The position numbers and the translations under genes are program-made. Positions 17,398 to 26,397 of a DNA stretch of 64,000 nt are shown piece by piece; the stretch's first letter is position 1, and each line of letters starts with the position of its first letter. Below the pieces are notes generated by a model. That model ran no database searches, was not told the DNA's origin, and saw nothing but the letters and a program-made list of their open reading frames with translations. Where the stretch lies: NCBI GenBank assembly GCA_016790635.1, contig JAEUOR010000052.1, positions 1 through 64,000 of the forward strand. Reading direction: 5' to 3'. The DNA is from Burkholderiales bacterium. GTDB lineage: Bacteria; Pseudomonadota; Gammaproteobacteria; Burkholderiales; JAEUOS01.

Positions 17398-19302
17398 TCA
17401 TGCCGGCCGGTCGTCGATGCTGTTGCGCAGGAAAGCGTCGAACATCAGAAGCGTCCACAAGGGCGCGCTGTAGTCCCGCGCACCACGCTGATGGGCATCC
17501 ACCAGATGCTCGAGATAGCCAAAATTGAACCAGCCGGTCTCGCGCATGCGCGGCCCCAGCACGGACTCGCGCACCCTTTCGCGCAACGGACCGCGGAACC
17601 ACGATGCTAGTGGTACCGCGAAGCCCATTTTCGGCCGATACAGGACGTCATCCGGCAGATGCGGTTGCATCGACTGCTTGAGCAGCAGTTTCCCCTCTCC
17701 GTTGGCGAGCTTGAAAGTCGAGGGCAACGTCGCCAACCACTCCACCAGCGAATGATCCATCAGCGGTTCACGCACCTCGAGCGAGTGCGCCATGCTTGCC
17801 CGGTCGACCTTGGTGTTGATATCTCCCACCAGGTAGGTGTTGAGGTCGAGGTACTGGATCAGCGCCAGCGGATCGTCGGTGCCGGCGCGTGTGGCGTGAC
17901 CGCGAAAGACCTCCAATGCGTCATAGCCCGAGAGCTCTGTCTTGAGTGACGCACTGAAGAGCAGGCCCCGCATCGGCCCACGAAAAATCGACATGGAATG
18001 GAAGTAGGCCTCCACGGAGTCGCGCGACAAGCCTTCGAACGTGGTCTTGGCTCGCAACATGCGGGGCGCCCAATCCGCCTTGGGATAGAGGCGACCCAGG
18101 GCCCCGAACAGCGGCCGGCGCAAGGCCAGCGGCAGCGCCGCGCGCATTCGCTCTTCCATGGTGTGCAGGCGGTAGCGCCGGTAACCACCGAAACTCTCGT
18201 CCCCGCCGTCACCCGACAGCGCGACCGTGACATGCTTTCGCGCCAACTGACAAACCCGGTAGGTCGGAATTGCCGAGCTGTCAGCATAAGGCTCGTCGTA
18301 GAGCCGTGCCAGGGTATCGATGAGCCCGAAGTCGTCGCTCGCGACCGTCTCGACACGATGGTTGGTCGCATAGCGCCGTGCGACCATGGCGGCAAACTCG
18401 GCTTCGTTGAAGGTCGGGTCGGAAAACGCGATCGAACACGTGTTGACCGGGGCGGAGGAGAGCCCGGCCATCATCGCCACCACCGCGCTCGAGTCGACGC
18501 CGCCAGACAGAAACGCTCCCAGCGGCACCTCGGAAATCATGCGCAGCCGCACCGATTCGCGCAGTCGCTCCACCAGTTCCGCCTGTGCGTCCGCCAGGCT
18601 GATGCGATTGTCCAGCGTGAAGCGAACGTCCCAGTAGCGACTGGGCGCCGCAGGCGGGCTGCCACGACGGATCAGCAGGGTATGCGCCGGCGGCAGCTTG
18701 CGCGCCTGGCGGAACACGGTGCGCGGCTCGGCCACATAGCCGAGCGCGAAATACTCCTCGACTGCCAGCGGGTCGAGGTCGCGCCGCAAGCCGCCGTGCG
18801 CCAGAATGGACTTGAGCTCGGAGCCGAACAAGAGCATGCCATCCGGCAGCAGCGCATAGAACAGCGGCTTCACGCCCAGGCGATCACGTGCGAGAAACAG
18901 GGTTTCACGATTGCGGTCCCACAGCGCGAAGGCGAACATGCCGCGAAAACGCGTCACGCAAGCGGCGCCCCACGCCTCCCACGCGTGCACGATAACCTCG
19001 GTATCGCTGCGCGTATGAAAGACGTGGCCGAGCGCTTCCAGCTCCGGCACTAGTTCCTGGAAGTTGTAGATCTCCCCGTTGAAGACGACGCATACGCTGC
19101 CGTCCTCGTTGAACATCGGCTGCTGTCCGGTCGAGATGTCAATGATGGAGAGACGGCGATGGCCCAACCCCAGGCCCGGTTCAAGATGCAGGTCGCCTTC
19201 ATCGGGACCGCGATGCCATTGCGCGTCGTTCATGCGTTGCAGCACCGCCCGGTCGACCGAGCGACGTTCACGCGTATCGAATATCCCCGCTATTCCGCAC
19301 AT
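17398..19302 (-). CDS. Asparagine-synthase-like amidotransferase, exosortase A system-associated
   Basis: A 634-residue glutamine-dependent amidotransferase. The start is fixed at ATG 19302 because the mature enzyme must expose Cys2 (MCGIAGIFDTRERRS). The N-terminal Ntn glutaminase domain contains WHRGPDEGD and VFNGEIYNFQEL. The C-terminal synthetase domain has the PP-loop FLSGGVDSSAVVAMMAG near residue 260 and ALSGDGGDESFGGYRRY. It matches the XrtA subfamily recalled as TIGR03108. It probably forms an amide on a uronic-acid sugar or other carboxylate in the EPS. A 79-base gap separates it from xrtA. Confidence 0.92.
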   Translation of the reverse strand: MCGIAGIFDTRERRSVDRAVLQRMNDAQWHRGPDEGDLHLEPGLGLGHRRLSIIDISTGQQPMFNEDGSVCVVFNGEIYNFQELVPELEALGHVFHTRSDTEVIVHAWEAWGAACVTRFRGMFAFALWDRNRETLFLARDRLGVKPLFYALLPDGMLLFGSELKSILAHGGLRRDLDPLAVEEYFALGYVAEPRTVFRQARKLPPAHTLLIRRGSPPAAPSRYWDVRFTLDNRISLADAQAELVERLRESVRLRMISEVPLGAFLSGGVDSSAVVAMMAGLSSAPVNTCSIAFSDPTFNEAEFAAMVARRYATNHRVETVASDDFGLIDTLARLYDEPYADSSAIPTYRVCQLARKHVTVALSGDGGDESFGGYRRYRLHTMEERMRAALPLALRRPLFGALGRLYPKADWAPRMLRAKTTFEGLSRDSVEAYFHSMSIFRGPMRGLLFSASLKTELSGYDALEVFRGHATRAGTDDPLALIQYLDLNTYLVGDINTKVDRASMAHSLEVREPLMDHSLVEWLATLPSTFKLANGEGKLLLKQSMQPHLPDDVLYRPKMGFAVPLASWFRGPLRERVRESVLGPRMRETGWFNFGYLEHLVDAHQRGARDYSAPLWTLLMFDAFLRNSIDDRPA

Positions 19303-19381
19303 TCGGGTTGCCTCTGCCTCGCAGTTTCGCCAACCGGCAAAAGGGACTCCGGCGACGCGCTCGACGACAATGCCGATCCGC

Positions 19382-20950
19382 TCATGGCGTTCCGCCAGCG
19401 CTCGCGATGGCCGCGTCGATGACACCATTTGCCTGACGCGCGAAGTCCGCCATACCGGCCGCGGCTTCGCCGTTGCCATCACCATCGCTGAAAAGCATCA
19501 CCACTGCGCCCGCGTCGCCGCGGCCTGTGAGGCGTGACCATGCGGTCAAGGCCTTGGCCACATGGTTGCTCGCGGTGGTCTGCCCTGCAACACGATACCA
19601 GTGCCAGACAAGCAGGCGCTTGTCCGATGCTCCGCCCATCCCGCGCGCTGATCGAAGCAGCGTTTCACCGACACGCGCATCTTCCCCTGCCAGGTTGACT
19701 GTGCGCTGGCCGGTCGGGCCGGCAGCCCACACCGGATCGTTGCTCCTTACCAAGGCGTTCGCTGAACTGACCAGCCTGTGACTCTTGGTCTGACCTACGT
19801 AAACCGCGACAAACACACTCACCTTGCGCCCGTTGCGCTCATAGGTTGCGAGTGATTCGGCCGAGGGGCTCTCGTAAGCGGGTCGCCACACTGCGGTGGC
19901 GACCGGCATGCCCCACCCTGCCACGACGCCAAAAGGTGCCATGCTCACCTTGCCCGGCGCAACACTTGCCGAAAGCTGCCCTTCGATCAGCGGAGCGACC
20001 GAGACACCGGCGAGGACGACGGCCACCGCGGTCGCGCGAATCGCCTCGCGTCGAGGGCCCTGCGCGACCATGCCCGCCTTCCCGGGCAGTTCGGGTTCCG
20101 ACCAGCGAGCGCCGATGGCGAACATGATCATGATGACGACTCCGAAGAAAAGCCATCCATAGATCAGGTGGTCGACCCCGACCGCGAGCTTGTTGCCGGA
20201 CAGGTGGCCCAGCATGACGATCATGTAAGCGCGCAGCCAGTTGGCGACGATCGGCACCACGATCGAAGCACCCACAAAGGCCAGGCGCCGCATCATCGAG
20301 TTGTAGTTCAGATAGGCGAACAGGGTGCCGACGGTCACCGATGCGATCAGGTAGCGCACGCCACTGCAGGCCTCGACGACCGACCAGGCACCGGACGGAA
20401 TGATGAAGTCGCGGCCTTCGCGAAAAATCGGCACGCCGGACAAGCGAATCGCCGCGACCGTGAAATCTGCGGTTCGATCCATCATCACCGGCATCAGGAA
20501 ATCGCCGATCGGGACCGCGAAGAAGGCGAATCCAAGGGGAAACAGCAACTGGCGTGACACGGCAACTCCCAGCAGCGCCGGTACCAGCAGGACCATCGTG
20601 GCCACCAGGGCGAGATGCGTCAAGGCATTGACCTGGCCAAGCTCCCCGGCAAGCCAGGCTCCGCCGATGATGACCAGCGGCAAGGTGAACCGCGCATCAA
20701 CGCCGGGTACCAGGCCCAGCAGCGTCCCGCGCTTGCGCCAGGCCAGCCAGAGAGAAATCGGCGCAATCAGCATGCAATGCGTATAGGTCTCCGCCGTCCA
20801 CCACAGTTGCACCATCGATCCGCCGGTATCGCGATACAGCCAGGCCGCCCAAGTCCAGGCCAGGACAAGCAGGACCAGCGCGCGCTTCCACGCGGCGGCA
20901 TGCCGGCCCCAGCCGGCTTCCGACGCGGCATGCAGCGAGGCTTCACTCAC
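19382..20950 (-). CDS. xrtA: Exosortase A with C-terminal EpsI domain
   Basis: A 522-residue protein. The first ~285 residues form a polytopic exosortase with catalytic Cys195 (VVEACSGVRYL), Arg240 (NWLRAYM) and His261 (GVDHLIYGW), the transpeptidase-like set of the family. From about residue 300 a soluble EpsI domain follows, facing the periplasm. Exosortase A cleaves and transfers proteins with C-terminal PEP-CTERM anchors, and its genes co-occur with EPS assembly. The start overlaps the following glycosyltransferase stop by 4 bases. No PEP-CTERM protein is encoded in this window, so its substrates are elsewhere. Confidence 0.95.
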   Translation of the reverse strand: MSEASLHAASEAGWGRHAAAWKRALVLLVLAWTWAAWLYRDTGGSMVQLWWTAETYTHCMLIAPISLWLAWRKRGTLLGLVPGVDARFTLPLVIIGGAWLAGELGQVNALTHLALVATMVLLVPALLGVAVSRQLLFPLGFAFFAVPIGDFLMPVMMDRTADFTVAAIRLSGVPIFREGRDFIIPSGAWSVVEACSGVRYLIASVTVGTLFAYLNYNSMMRRLAFVGASIVVPIVANWLRAYMIVMLGHLSGNKLAVGVDHLIYGWLFFGVVIMIMFAIGARWSEPELPGKAGMVAQGPRREAIRATAVAVVLAGVSVAPLIEGQLSASVAPGKVSMAPFGVVAGWGMPVATAVWRPAYESPSAESLATYERNGRKVSVFVAVYVGQTKSHRLVSSANALVRSNDPVWAAGPTGQRTVNLAGEDARVGETLLRSARGMGGASDKRLLVWHWYRVAGQTTASNHVAKALTAWSRLTGRGDAGAVVMLFSDGDGNGEAAAGMADFARQANGVIDAAIASAGGTP

Positions 20951-22161
20951 GCCGTCACCCCGTTCTCTGCCAGACAGGCGCCGAACTTCGCCAAATTCGC
21001 GCTCCAGCTATAGCGCGCCAGCACCGCACTGCGCGCGAACGCCCCCATCCGGGCCGCCGTTTCCGGAGATGCGAGCAGGCGCGTGGCGGTGGCGACGTAG
21101 TCATCCGCGGACGCCACGCTGGCCAGGTCACGGTTTTGCTCGACCTCGATCGCGTCGGCGCAGGAACGCGCGGCGATGACCGCCTTGCCCATGGCCATGG
21201 CCTCGAGAATCTTGTTCTGCAAACCGCGCGCCAGGCGCAACGGTGCGACGATCAGCGTCGCGTGCTTGAGGTAGGGACGCACATCCGGAACGGTGCCAGT
21301 CACATGGACATGCGAACTGGCCAGGGCGCGCACCGATGTTGTGGGAGACCGGCCGACAATCCAGAAACGCAGGTCCGGATGCAGTTCACGCAAGCGCGGC
21401 AGGATCTCGCGGGTGAACCATTGAACGGCATCGACGTTCGGCCAGTAGTCCATTGCGCCAGTGAACGCGATCACCGGCCCGCCGCCCGAGTACGGAGACG
21501 AACATTCGTGTGCGGGGTCGAAGTAGTCAGCGTCCACGCCATTGGGTATGAAGTCGATCAATGCCGAGCACTCGGGCGCCAGGCTGCGGAAGAACTCGAC
21601 TTCCTTCGCGGTCTGGAAAAAAGTCCGCGCGGCTCCCATGGCGGCCGCACGCTCGAAGGCGAGCAATTGCCGTCCCTCGCGCGCATACAGCCATGCCATC
21701 GGCCAACGATGGTGCGCGGCGTACTCTGTCCACTTCGCAGAGTCCACATCATCGAACACCTGCAGCACCGGACGTGGGCGCAGCAACGGCACGTACTGCG
21801 CCATCGACGACGAGTAGGTCAGCGCCGCGTCGATTTTTACCCGCCCGAGGGTGGCGCGGATCCACCTGGTCATGCGCGCGCTGCGGTAGTAGGGAAGCGA
21901 CAAGGGCTCGCCATTGAAAAGCCCGCGCAAACTGGCGATGCGCGCCAGGCGTGGGCGCAGGCGCAAGATGCACGCTTCCGCGCAAACCGCGCGCACCGCA
22001 TCGACGTGCCGTACATCATCCGGGTCGTCGACGAAGGTGCCAAGGTAGACGCGGTGGCGCTCGGCCAAATAGCGCAGCAGGTGATAGGTACGCACCTTGT
22101 CACCTTTGGTGGGCGGCCACGGCAAGCGATGCGGCAGGAAGAGGATATTGGCCATGCGCAT
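20947..22161 (-). CDS. TIGR03087-type glycosyltransferase, PEP-CTERM/XrtA system
   Basis: A 404-residue GT4 protein. NILFLPHRLPWPPTKGDKVR at the N-terminus is a hallmark of the exosortase-associated subfamily. IPNGVDADYFDPAHE, VIAFTGAMDYWPNVDAVQW and LARGLQNKILEAMAMGKAV mark the nucleotide-sugar domain, with the GT4 acidic Glu in the last. It shares one base with the FemAB-like stop (start codon 22159-22161) and overlaps xrtA by 4, so the three are tightly coupled. The likely role is EPS repeat-unit assembly; the donor is unknown. Confidence 0.92.
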   Translation of the reverse strand: MRMANILFLPHRLPWPPTKGDKVRTYHLLRYLAERHRVYLGTFVDDPDDVRHVDAVRAVCAEACILRLRPRLARIASLRGLFNGEPLSLPYYRSARMTRWIRATLGRVKIDAALTYSSSMAQYVPLLRPRPVLQVFDDVDSAKWTEYAAHHRWPMAWLYAREGRQLLAFERAAAMGAARTFFQTAKEVEFFRSLAPECSALIDFIPNGVDADYFDPAHECSSPYSGGGPVIAFTGAMDYWPNVDAVQWFTREILPRLRELHPDLRFWIVGRSPTTSVRALASSHVHVTGTVPDVRPYLKHATLIVAPLRLARGLQNKILEAMAMGKAVIAARSCADAIEVEQNRDLASVASADDYVATATRLLASPETAARMGAFARSAVLARYSWSANLAKFGACLAENGVTA

Positions 22162-23201
22162 CAGCCCAGATTGCGCACGATATGCGGGCCCAACTGGTTG
22201 ACCACCATAAGCGGCAAGCGGCGCCAGGCCGCGATGAACATGCGGAACTTTGCGTTCGCCGGATTATTCTGCGGCACCGTTTCGCGACGATACAGGCGAT
22301 ATTCATAACACAGCGGTTGCGGCTCGAAGCCCCAGTGTTTCTTGAACGCGTAGGAACCGGTACCTTGCTTGCTACGCCCGTAGTCGAACACGCGCAATCC
22401 GCGCGCGCGCGCCCTGCACATCAGCTCCCAGTACTTGAAATCATTGGCGGCCAATTCGCGCGCCTCTTCGTCATCACCCGCATAGTAAGGCAGCACTTCA
22501 TCACGAAAGTAAAAGGACAGCACGCTGGACAAGACGCGTCCACCGGGACCGACCACGGTCAACACTTCGCAATCAGAGTCGAAGACCTCACGCAGCTTGT
22601 CGAAGTAGGCACGCGGCAACGCTGGCGTACCGTGACGATGCACATTGTCGGCGTAAAGCGAGAAAAAGCGCCCGTTATCGTGGTCTATCTCGGACACCAG
22701 CCCGTTCTTGATCCCCTTGCGCACCATCGCACGCTGCTTGCGTGGAATGGCCTGTAGATTTGCCTCGTCTTCCGCGAGAATTTCCTTGCGGAACGTGACG
22801 TACAGGTCCTGTGTCGGCCACTCGGGGTGGCGCGCCCGGACATTGCGCATCTCAAGGTAATCCACGCCAAGGCGGCGCGCACACTGCTCGGCAGCCATCT
22901 CAAGGGCGCGCTCGGCATCTCCGGTCGACGCGGCGATGCCACCGTAGACCGCGAACGGCAAGGAAACAAGGGCGTTTCCGAACATCATGCTGTTGACATG
23001 GGCTAAGGGCAGCACGCCCTCGATATTGCCGCCGCGCTCGGCGTACAAATAGCGGGTTCTATGCCTGAAAACATCCTCTATTACCCGCTGCCAGCCGGAC
23101 CGATGAAAAAAGGTCGCCTGCGGGCAGGCAAGAGCGAATGCGTCCCAGCGCGCTGCGGCTCGAAGATCACCTGGATCCAGCCGCTTGACTCGCAGAGTCA
23201 T
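22161..23201 (-). CDS. FemAB-like protein, XrtA/PEP-CTERM system-associated
   Basis: A 346-residue protein of the Fem/GNAT superfamily. ATFFHRSGWQRVIEDVFRHR near residue 30, LPFAVYGGIAASTGDAERAL near 75 and FDYGRSKQGTGSYAFKKHWG near 290 are typical of the subfamily recalled as TIGR03019. Fem proteins transfer aminoacyl groups from tRNA to peptidoglycan precursors; here an aminoacyl or acyl substitution of the EPS or its lipid intermediate is the likely analogue, an inference from context. It is coupled to the downstream glycosyltransferase. Confidence 0.9.
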   Translation of the reverse strand: MTLRVKRLDPGDLRAAARWDAFALACPQATFFHRSGWQRVIEDVFRHRTRYLYAERGGNIEGVLPLAHVNSMMFGNALVSLPFAVYGGIAASTGDAERALEMAAEQCARRLGVDYLEMRNVRARHPEWPTQDLYVTFRKEILAEDEANLQAIPRKQRAMVRKGIKNGLVSEIDHDNGRFFSLYADNVHRHGTPALPRAYFDKLREVFDSDCEVLTVVGPGGRVLSSVLSFYFRDEVLPYYAGDDEEARELAANDFKYWELMCRARARGLRVFDYGRSKQGTGSYAFKKHWGFEPQPLCYEYRLYRRETVPQNNPANAKFRMFIAAWRRLPLMVVNQLGPHIVRNLG

Positions 23202-23261
23202 AGAGCAAAGTGGCCGGCAGGCGACCGCGTCAAGGGGTGACCCGCATCCATGACCGGCTCA

Positions 23262-24110
23262 TCAGGAATGGAAAGTCGTCCCGAGAAACACCCGATCCAT
23301 GCGATCCCAGCGAAAATCGTCCAAAAGCCGTTCGAGTTTCCCTTCCATCCTGTCGAGGCACACATAGTGGCGAAAGCGGGTCTTGCGGTCAATGCCGGCT
23401 ACGCGGGGCTGAAGGGGATCGATCTCCCAGGGATGGAAATAAAACATGGTCGCCTGCTTTTCAATCCGATTGACCCGTTGGATCATCCAGCGCGACAGCG
23501 CATACGGTAAGAGTCGAAAGTAGCCGCCGCCGCTCGCCGGCAGATTGCGATTGAACATTCGCAGCGTCGTCGCCGGCACCTCTACCAAGGACCTCACTCG
23601 GTGCGCGAATCGCGGTGCTTCGGGCATCCCATAGTGATCATGCGCAATCGGGTAGATGCTCGAGCTATACGCATAGCCCGCTTGTTCTAGCCGCTCGAAG
23701 GCCCACAGGTTTTCCGCACCGATCGAGAAACTCGGCGCCCGATAGCCACGCACGGCATGGCCGGAAACATCCTCGAGGATCCCTTTTGCACGCTTGATGT
23801 CGGCGAGGAACTCATCTTGCGAAAGCTCGGTGACTCGCTGATGACCATAGCCATGGCTGCCTAGCTCGTGCCCGCTGGCGACGATGGCCCGTACCAATGC
23901 GGGATAGCGTTCAGCTATCCAGCCGAGGGTGAAAAAGGTTGCCTTGCTGTCATGTCGCTCGAGCAGGGCGAGAATTCGCTCGACATTGCGCTCGACGCGG
24001 CATTCACGTGTGTCCCAGTCTTCGCGCGGAACATAGGGGGCCAGCGCCGAAACCTGGAAGTAGTCCTCGACATCAATCGACAGCGCATTCACGAGAGGCA
24101 TGCTGCACAT
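23262..24110 (-). CDS. XrtA system polysaccharide deacetylase (CE4)
   Basis: A 282-residue CE4 protein. NALSIDVEDYFQVSAL is the distinctive N-terminus of the exosortase-associated deacetylase family recalled as TIGR03006. LGSHGYGHQRVTELSQDEF carries the His ligands, and RGYRAPSFSIG follows. The start may instead be ATG 24101 (MPLVNALS). It follows the UDP-GlcNAc 2-epimerase gene by 27 bases, in keeping with action on HexNAc-containing EPS. No signal peptide is obvious, so the action may be cytosolic or on lipid-linked units. Confidence 0.92.
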   Translation of the reverse strand: MCSMPLVNALSIDVEDYFQVSALAPYVPREDWDTRECRVERNVERILALLERHDSKATFFTLGWIAERYPALVRAIVASGHELGSHGYGHQRVTELSQDEFLADIKRAKGILEDVSGHAVRGYRAPSFSIGAENLWAFERLEQAGYAYSSSIYPIAHDHYGMPEAPRFAHRVRSLVEVPATTLRMFNRNLPASGGGYFRLLPYALSRWMIQRVNRIEKQATMFYFHPWEIDPLQPRVAGIDRKTRFRHYVCLDRMEGKLERLLDDFRWDRMDRVFLGTTFHS

Positions 24111-24137
24111 GCAAGACTGGCCTTTGCTTGAATCGAG

Positions 24138-25277
24138 TCAGGCACGCAGCCAAGTCGCGAGATCGGCTGCGATGCGCACTGCAGCCCGCCCATCCCAGTA
24201 CTCCGGGACGCGCCCACGCCTGCCGCCGCCAGCAAGAACGTCGTCGACGCAACTCAGGGCTAGAGACTGATTGCGCCCCACCAGGGTATTCGTACCTGCC
24301 TCCACGGTTATCGGCCGCTCGGTGTTCTCCCTGAGGGTGATGCAGGGGATGCCCAACGCAGTGGTTTCCTCTTGCAAGCCTCCGGAGTCGGTCAGTACGA
24401 GCGCAGCCCCAGCGACCAGGCCCAACATTTGCAGGTAGCCCTGCGGAGGAAGCAGGATCACTCGCCCTTCGGCAAGGCGCGACAGCAAGCCAAAGCGTTC
24501 GGCGTTGCCGCGCGTGCGGGGATGCATCGCGAAGACCAAGGGCAAACGTCGCGCAGCCTGGGAGAGCGTATCAAAGAGGCCGGCGAGGGTGTCGGCGCGA
24601 TCGACGTTGGCCGGGCGGTGCAACGTGACGACACCATATGCCCCATCGCCGAGAAGACCTGGATCGACACCGTTGGCTGCAAGGGTCGCCTTGGCATCGG
24701 GCGCCTTGCCGCGATGAGTCAGGAGAGAATCGATCATCACGTTGCCGACAAAGCACATCCGCTCGGCCGCAATGCCCTCGCGCGCAAGGTTGTCGTGCGC
24801 GCGCCGTTCGGTGGTATACAGCCGATCTGCGATTTGGTCGGTCAGGAGTCGGTTTATTTCTTCGGGCATGGCCCGATCAAACGAACGCAAACCTGCTTCC
24901 ACATGCACCACCCGCACCCCTTTTTTGACCGCGACCAGCGAGCACGCGAGGGTCGAGTTGACGTCGCCCACCACGAGCACACAGGCGGGACGATGCTGGT
25001 CGAGCAGGGGTTCGAAGCGACGCATGACTTCGGCAGTCTGGACTGTATGGCTACCCGACCCGACTCCCAGATTCACGTCAGGGCTGGGCAGCCCTAGATC
25101 CTGGAAAATGCGATCGTTCATGTCCGCGTCATAGTGTTGACCGGTATGCACCAGTATCGCTGGCAGCGGCGGATCATGGCTGCGAAAGGCCGCGAGGATT
25201 GGCGCCATCTTCATGAAATTCGGGCGCGCGCCTACCACACACATGACCGTTTCCCGACCAGCCGCGGGCTCGCTCAC
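24138..25277 (-). CDS. wecB: UDP-N-acetylglucosamine 2-epimerase (non-hydrolysing)
   Basis: A 379-residue protein. CVVGARPNFMKMAPILAAF at the N-terminus, VHVEAGLRSFDRAMPEEINR, and LTDSGGLQEETTALGIPCI near residue 295 are signature blocks of the non-hydrolysing epimerase. It interconverts UDP-GlcNAc and UDP-ManNAc in the cytosol and so suggests ManNAc or a derivative in the EPS. The start overlaps the ATPase stop by 4 bases. This gene is a regular member of XrtA loci. Confidence 0.92.
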   Translation of the reverse strand: MSEPAAGRETVMCVVGARPNFMKMAPILAAFRSHDPPLPAILVHTGQHYDADMNDRIFQDLGLPSPDVNLGVGSGSHTVQTAEVMRRFEPLLDQHRPACVLVVGDVNSTLACSLVAVKKGVRVVHVEAGLRSFDRAMPEEINRLLTDQIADRLYTTERRAHDNLAREGIAAERMCFVGNVMIDSLLTHRGKAPDAKATLAANGVDPGLLGDGAYGVVTLHRPANVDRADTLAGLFDTLSQAARRLPLVFAMHPRTRGNAERFGLLSRLAEGRVILLPPQGYLQMLGLVAGAALVLTDSGGLQEETTALGIPCITLRENTERPITVEAGTNTLVGRNQSLALSCVDDVLAGGGRRGRVPEYWDGRAAVRIAADLATWLRA

Positions 25278-26392
25278 TCGACCTCCCTTTCGGCTTCCCG
25301 CGTGGCGCGCACGGCGTCTATGAGTTGCTGCAAAAGCCCCAAAGTAGCCGAATTCATGCTCTCCACGCGGAGGATTGCCCGCTCCAGCCGCAACAAGCGC
25401 TCGTCGATCTGGCCCGCCCCCAACGGAGAACCGAGACCCGCGTCCTGCGCCGCAAATTGCAGCTTGGCTAAGTCCAGCTTGAACGGGCCGGTTTCGTTGA
25501 GGCGGACCGGGGCGAGCGTGCGCTCTGCGCCGCTTGCATGAGGCAGCACAGGGCGGACACCGCCAGAAGCAGCCGGTGCCGAGGTCTCGTCGTAGATTTC
25601 CTTGGCGACTTCGCGAACGTCATCGGCGCCCAGCGCCGTCTTGCCGCCCATGAATCCGAACAATAGCAACCTGTCGCACAGCAGGTTGATGCGCCGGGGT
25701 ACACCGCCGCTGGCCTCAAAGATGGCTGCATGTGCGTCATCCCCGAACGCCGGATTCTCCTTCCAGCCGGCACACTTCAGGCGATGCTCGATGTAGCCCC
25801 GGGTCTCCTCGGCGTCCATCGGACCAATGTGGCACGATGCGATTACCCGCTGGCGCAGCTGCTGCATGTGTGGACTCTGCAGCATCTCACGGAACTCCGG
25901 CTGTCCAACCAGGAAACTCTGCAGCAGGGCGTGGTTGCCATACTGGAAGTTCGACAACATGCGCAGTTCTTCCACGGCACGCGGCGTGAGGTTTTGCGCT
26001 TCGTCGACGATCAAGACGCAGCGCTTGCCCTTGAGCGTGAAGTTGTACAGGAACGCCTCCAACGCCATCAGGACATCGGATTTCGCGACATCCTTGGTGC
26101 GCACGCCAAACGCCGCGCCCACCAGTCGCAGCGTGTCGTCGGCATCGAGTTGCGTCGATACTAGGTGTGCGGCGACGACCTTTTCGGCGTCAAGACTATC
26201 CAGCAGTCCACGCACGATCGTGGTCTTGCCCGCACCAACCTCTCCAGTGATGACGATGAACCCCTCGTTCTGGTGCATCCCGTACTCGAGATAGGCTGTC
26301 GCTCGGCGGTGCTGCTTGCTGCCGAAATAGAACGAAGGATCCGGATTGAGTTGGAACGGCTTGCTCGACAAGCCATAAAAGGACTCGTACAT
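25274..26392 (-). CDS. XrtA/PEP-CTERM system-associated ATPase (ExeA-like AAA)
   Basis: A 372-residue AAA+ ATPase of the GspA/ExeA type. The Walker A motif is ITGEVGAGKTTIVRGLLD near residue 50 and Walker B is CVLIVDEAQNLTPRAVEEL near 125. The N-terminal YESFYGLSSKPFQLNPDPSF is typical of the subfamily recalled as TIGR03015. The last ~90 residues are variable and contain a coiled-coil-like leucine-rich stretch. Its job in EPS secretion is not established; it may energise assembly of the export machinery. It follows the outer-membrane protein gene by 5 bases. Confidence 0.92.
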   Translation of the reverse strand: MYESFYGLSSKPFQLNPDPSFYFGSKQHRRATAYLEYGMHQNEGFIVITGEVGAGKTTIVRGLLDSLDAEKVVAAHLVSTQLDADDTLRLVGAAFGVRTKDVAKSDVLMALEAFLYNFTLKGKRCVLIVDEAQNLTPRAVEELRMLSNFQYGNHALLQSFLVGQPEFREMLQSPHMQQLRQRVIASCHIGPMDAEETRGYIEHRLKCAGWKENPAFGDDAHAAIFEASGGVPRRINLLCDRLLLFGFMGGKTALGADDVREVAKEIYDETSAPAASGGVRPVLPHASGAERTLAPVRLNETGPFKLDLAKLQFAAQDAGLGSPLGAGQIDERLLRLERAILRVESMNSATLGLLQQLIDAVRATREAEREVE

Positions 26393-26397
26393 GGGAC

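Noticed and set aside
17998..19053. Plus-strand open frame opposite the amidotransferase
   Set aside because: It mirrors the conserved amidotransferase coding frame and shows no signature of its own.
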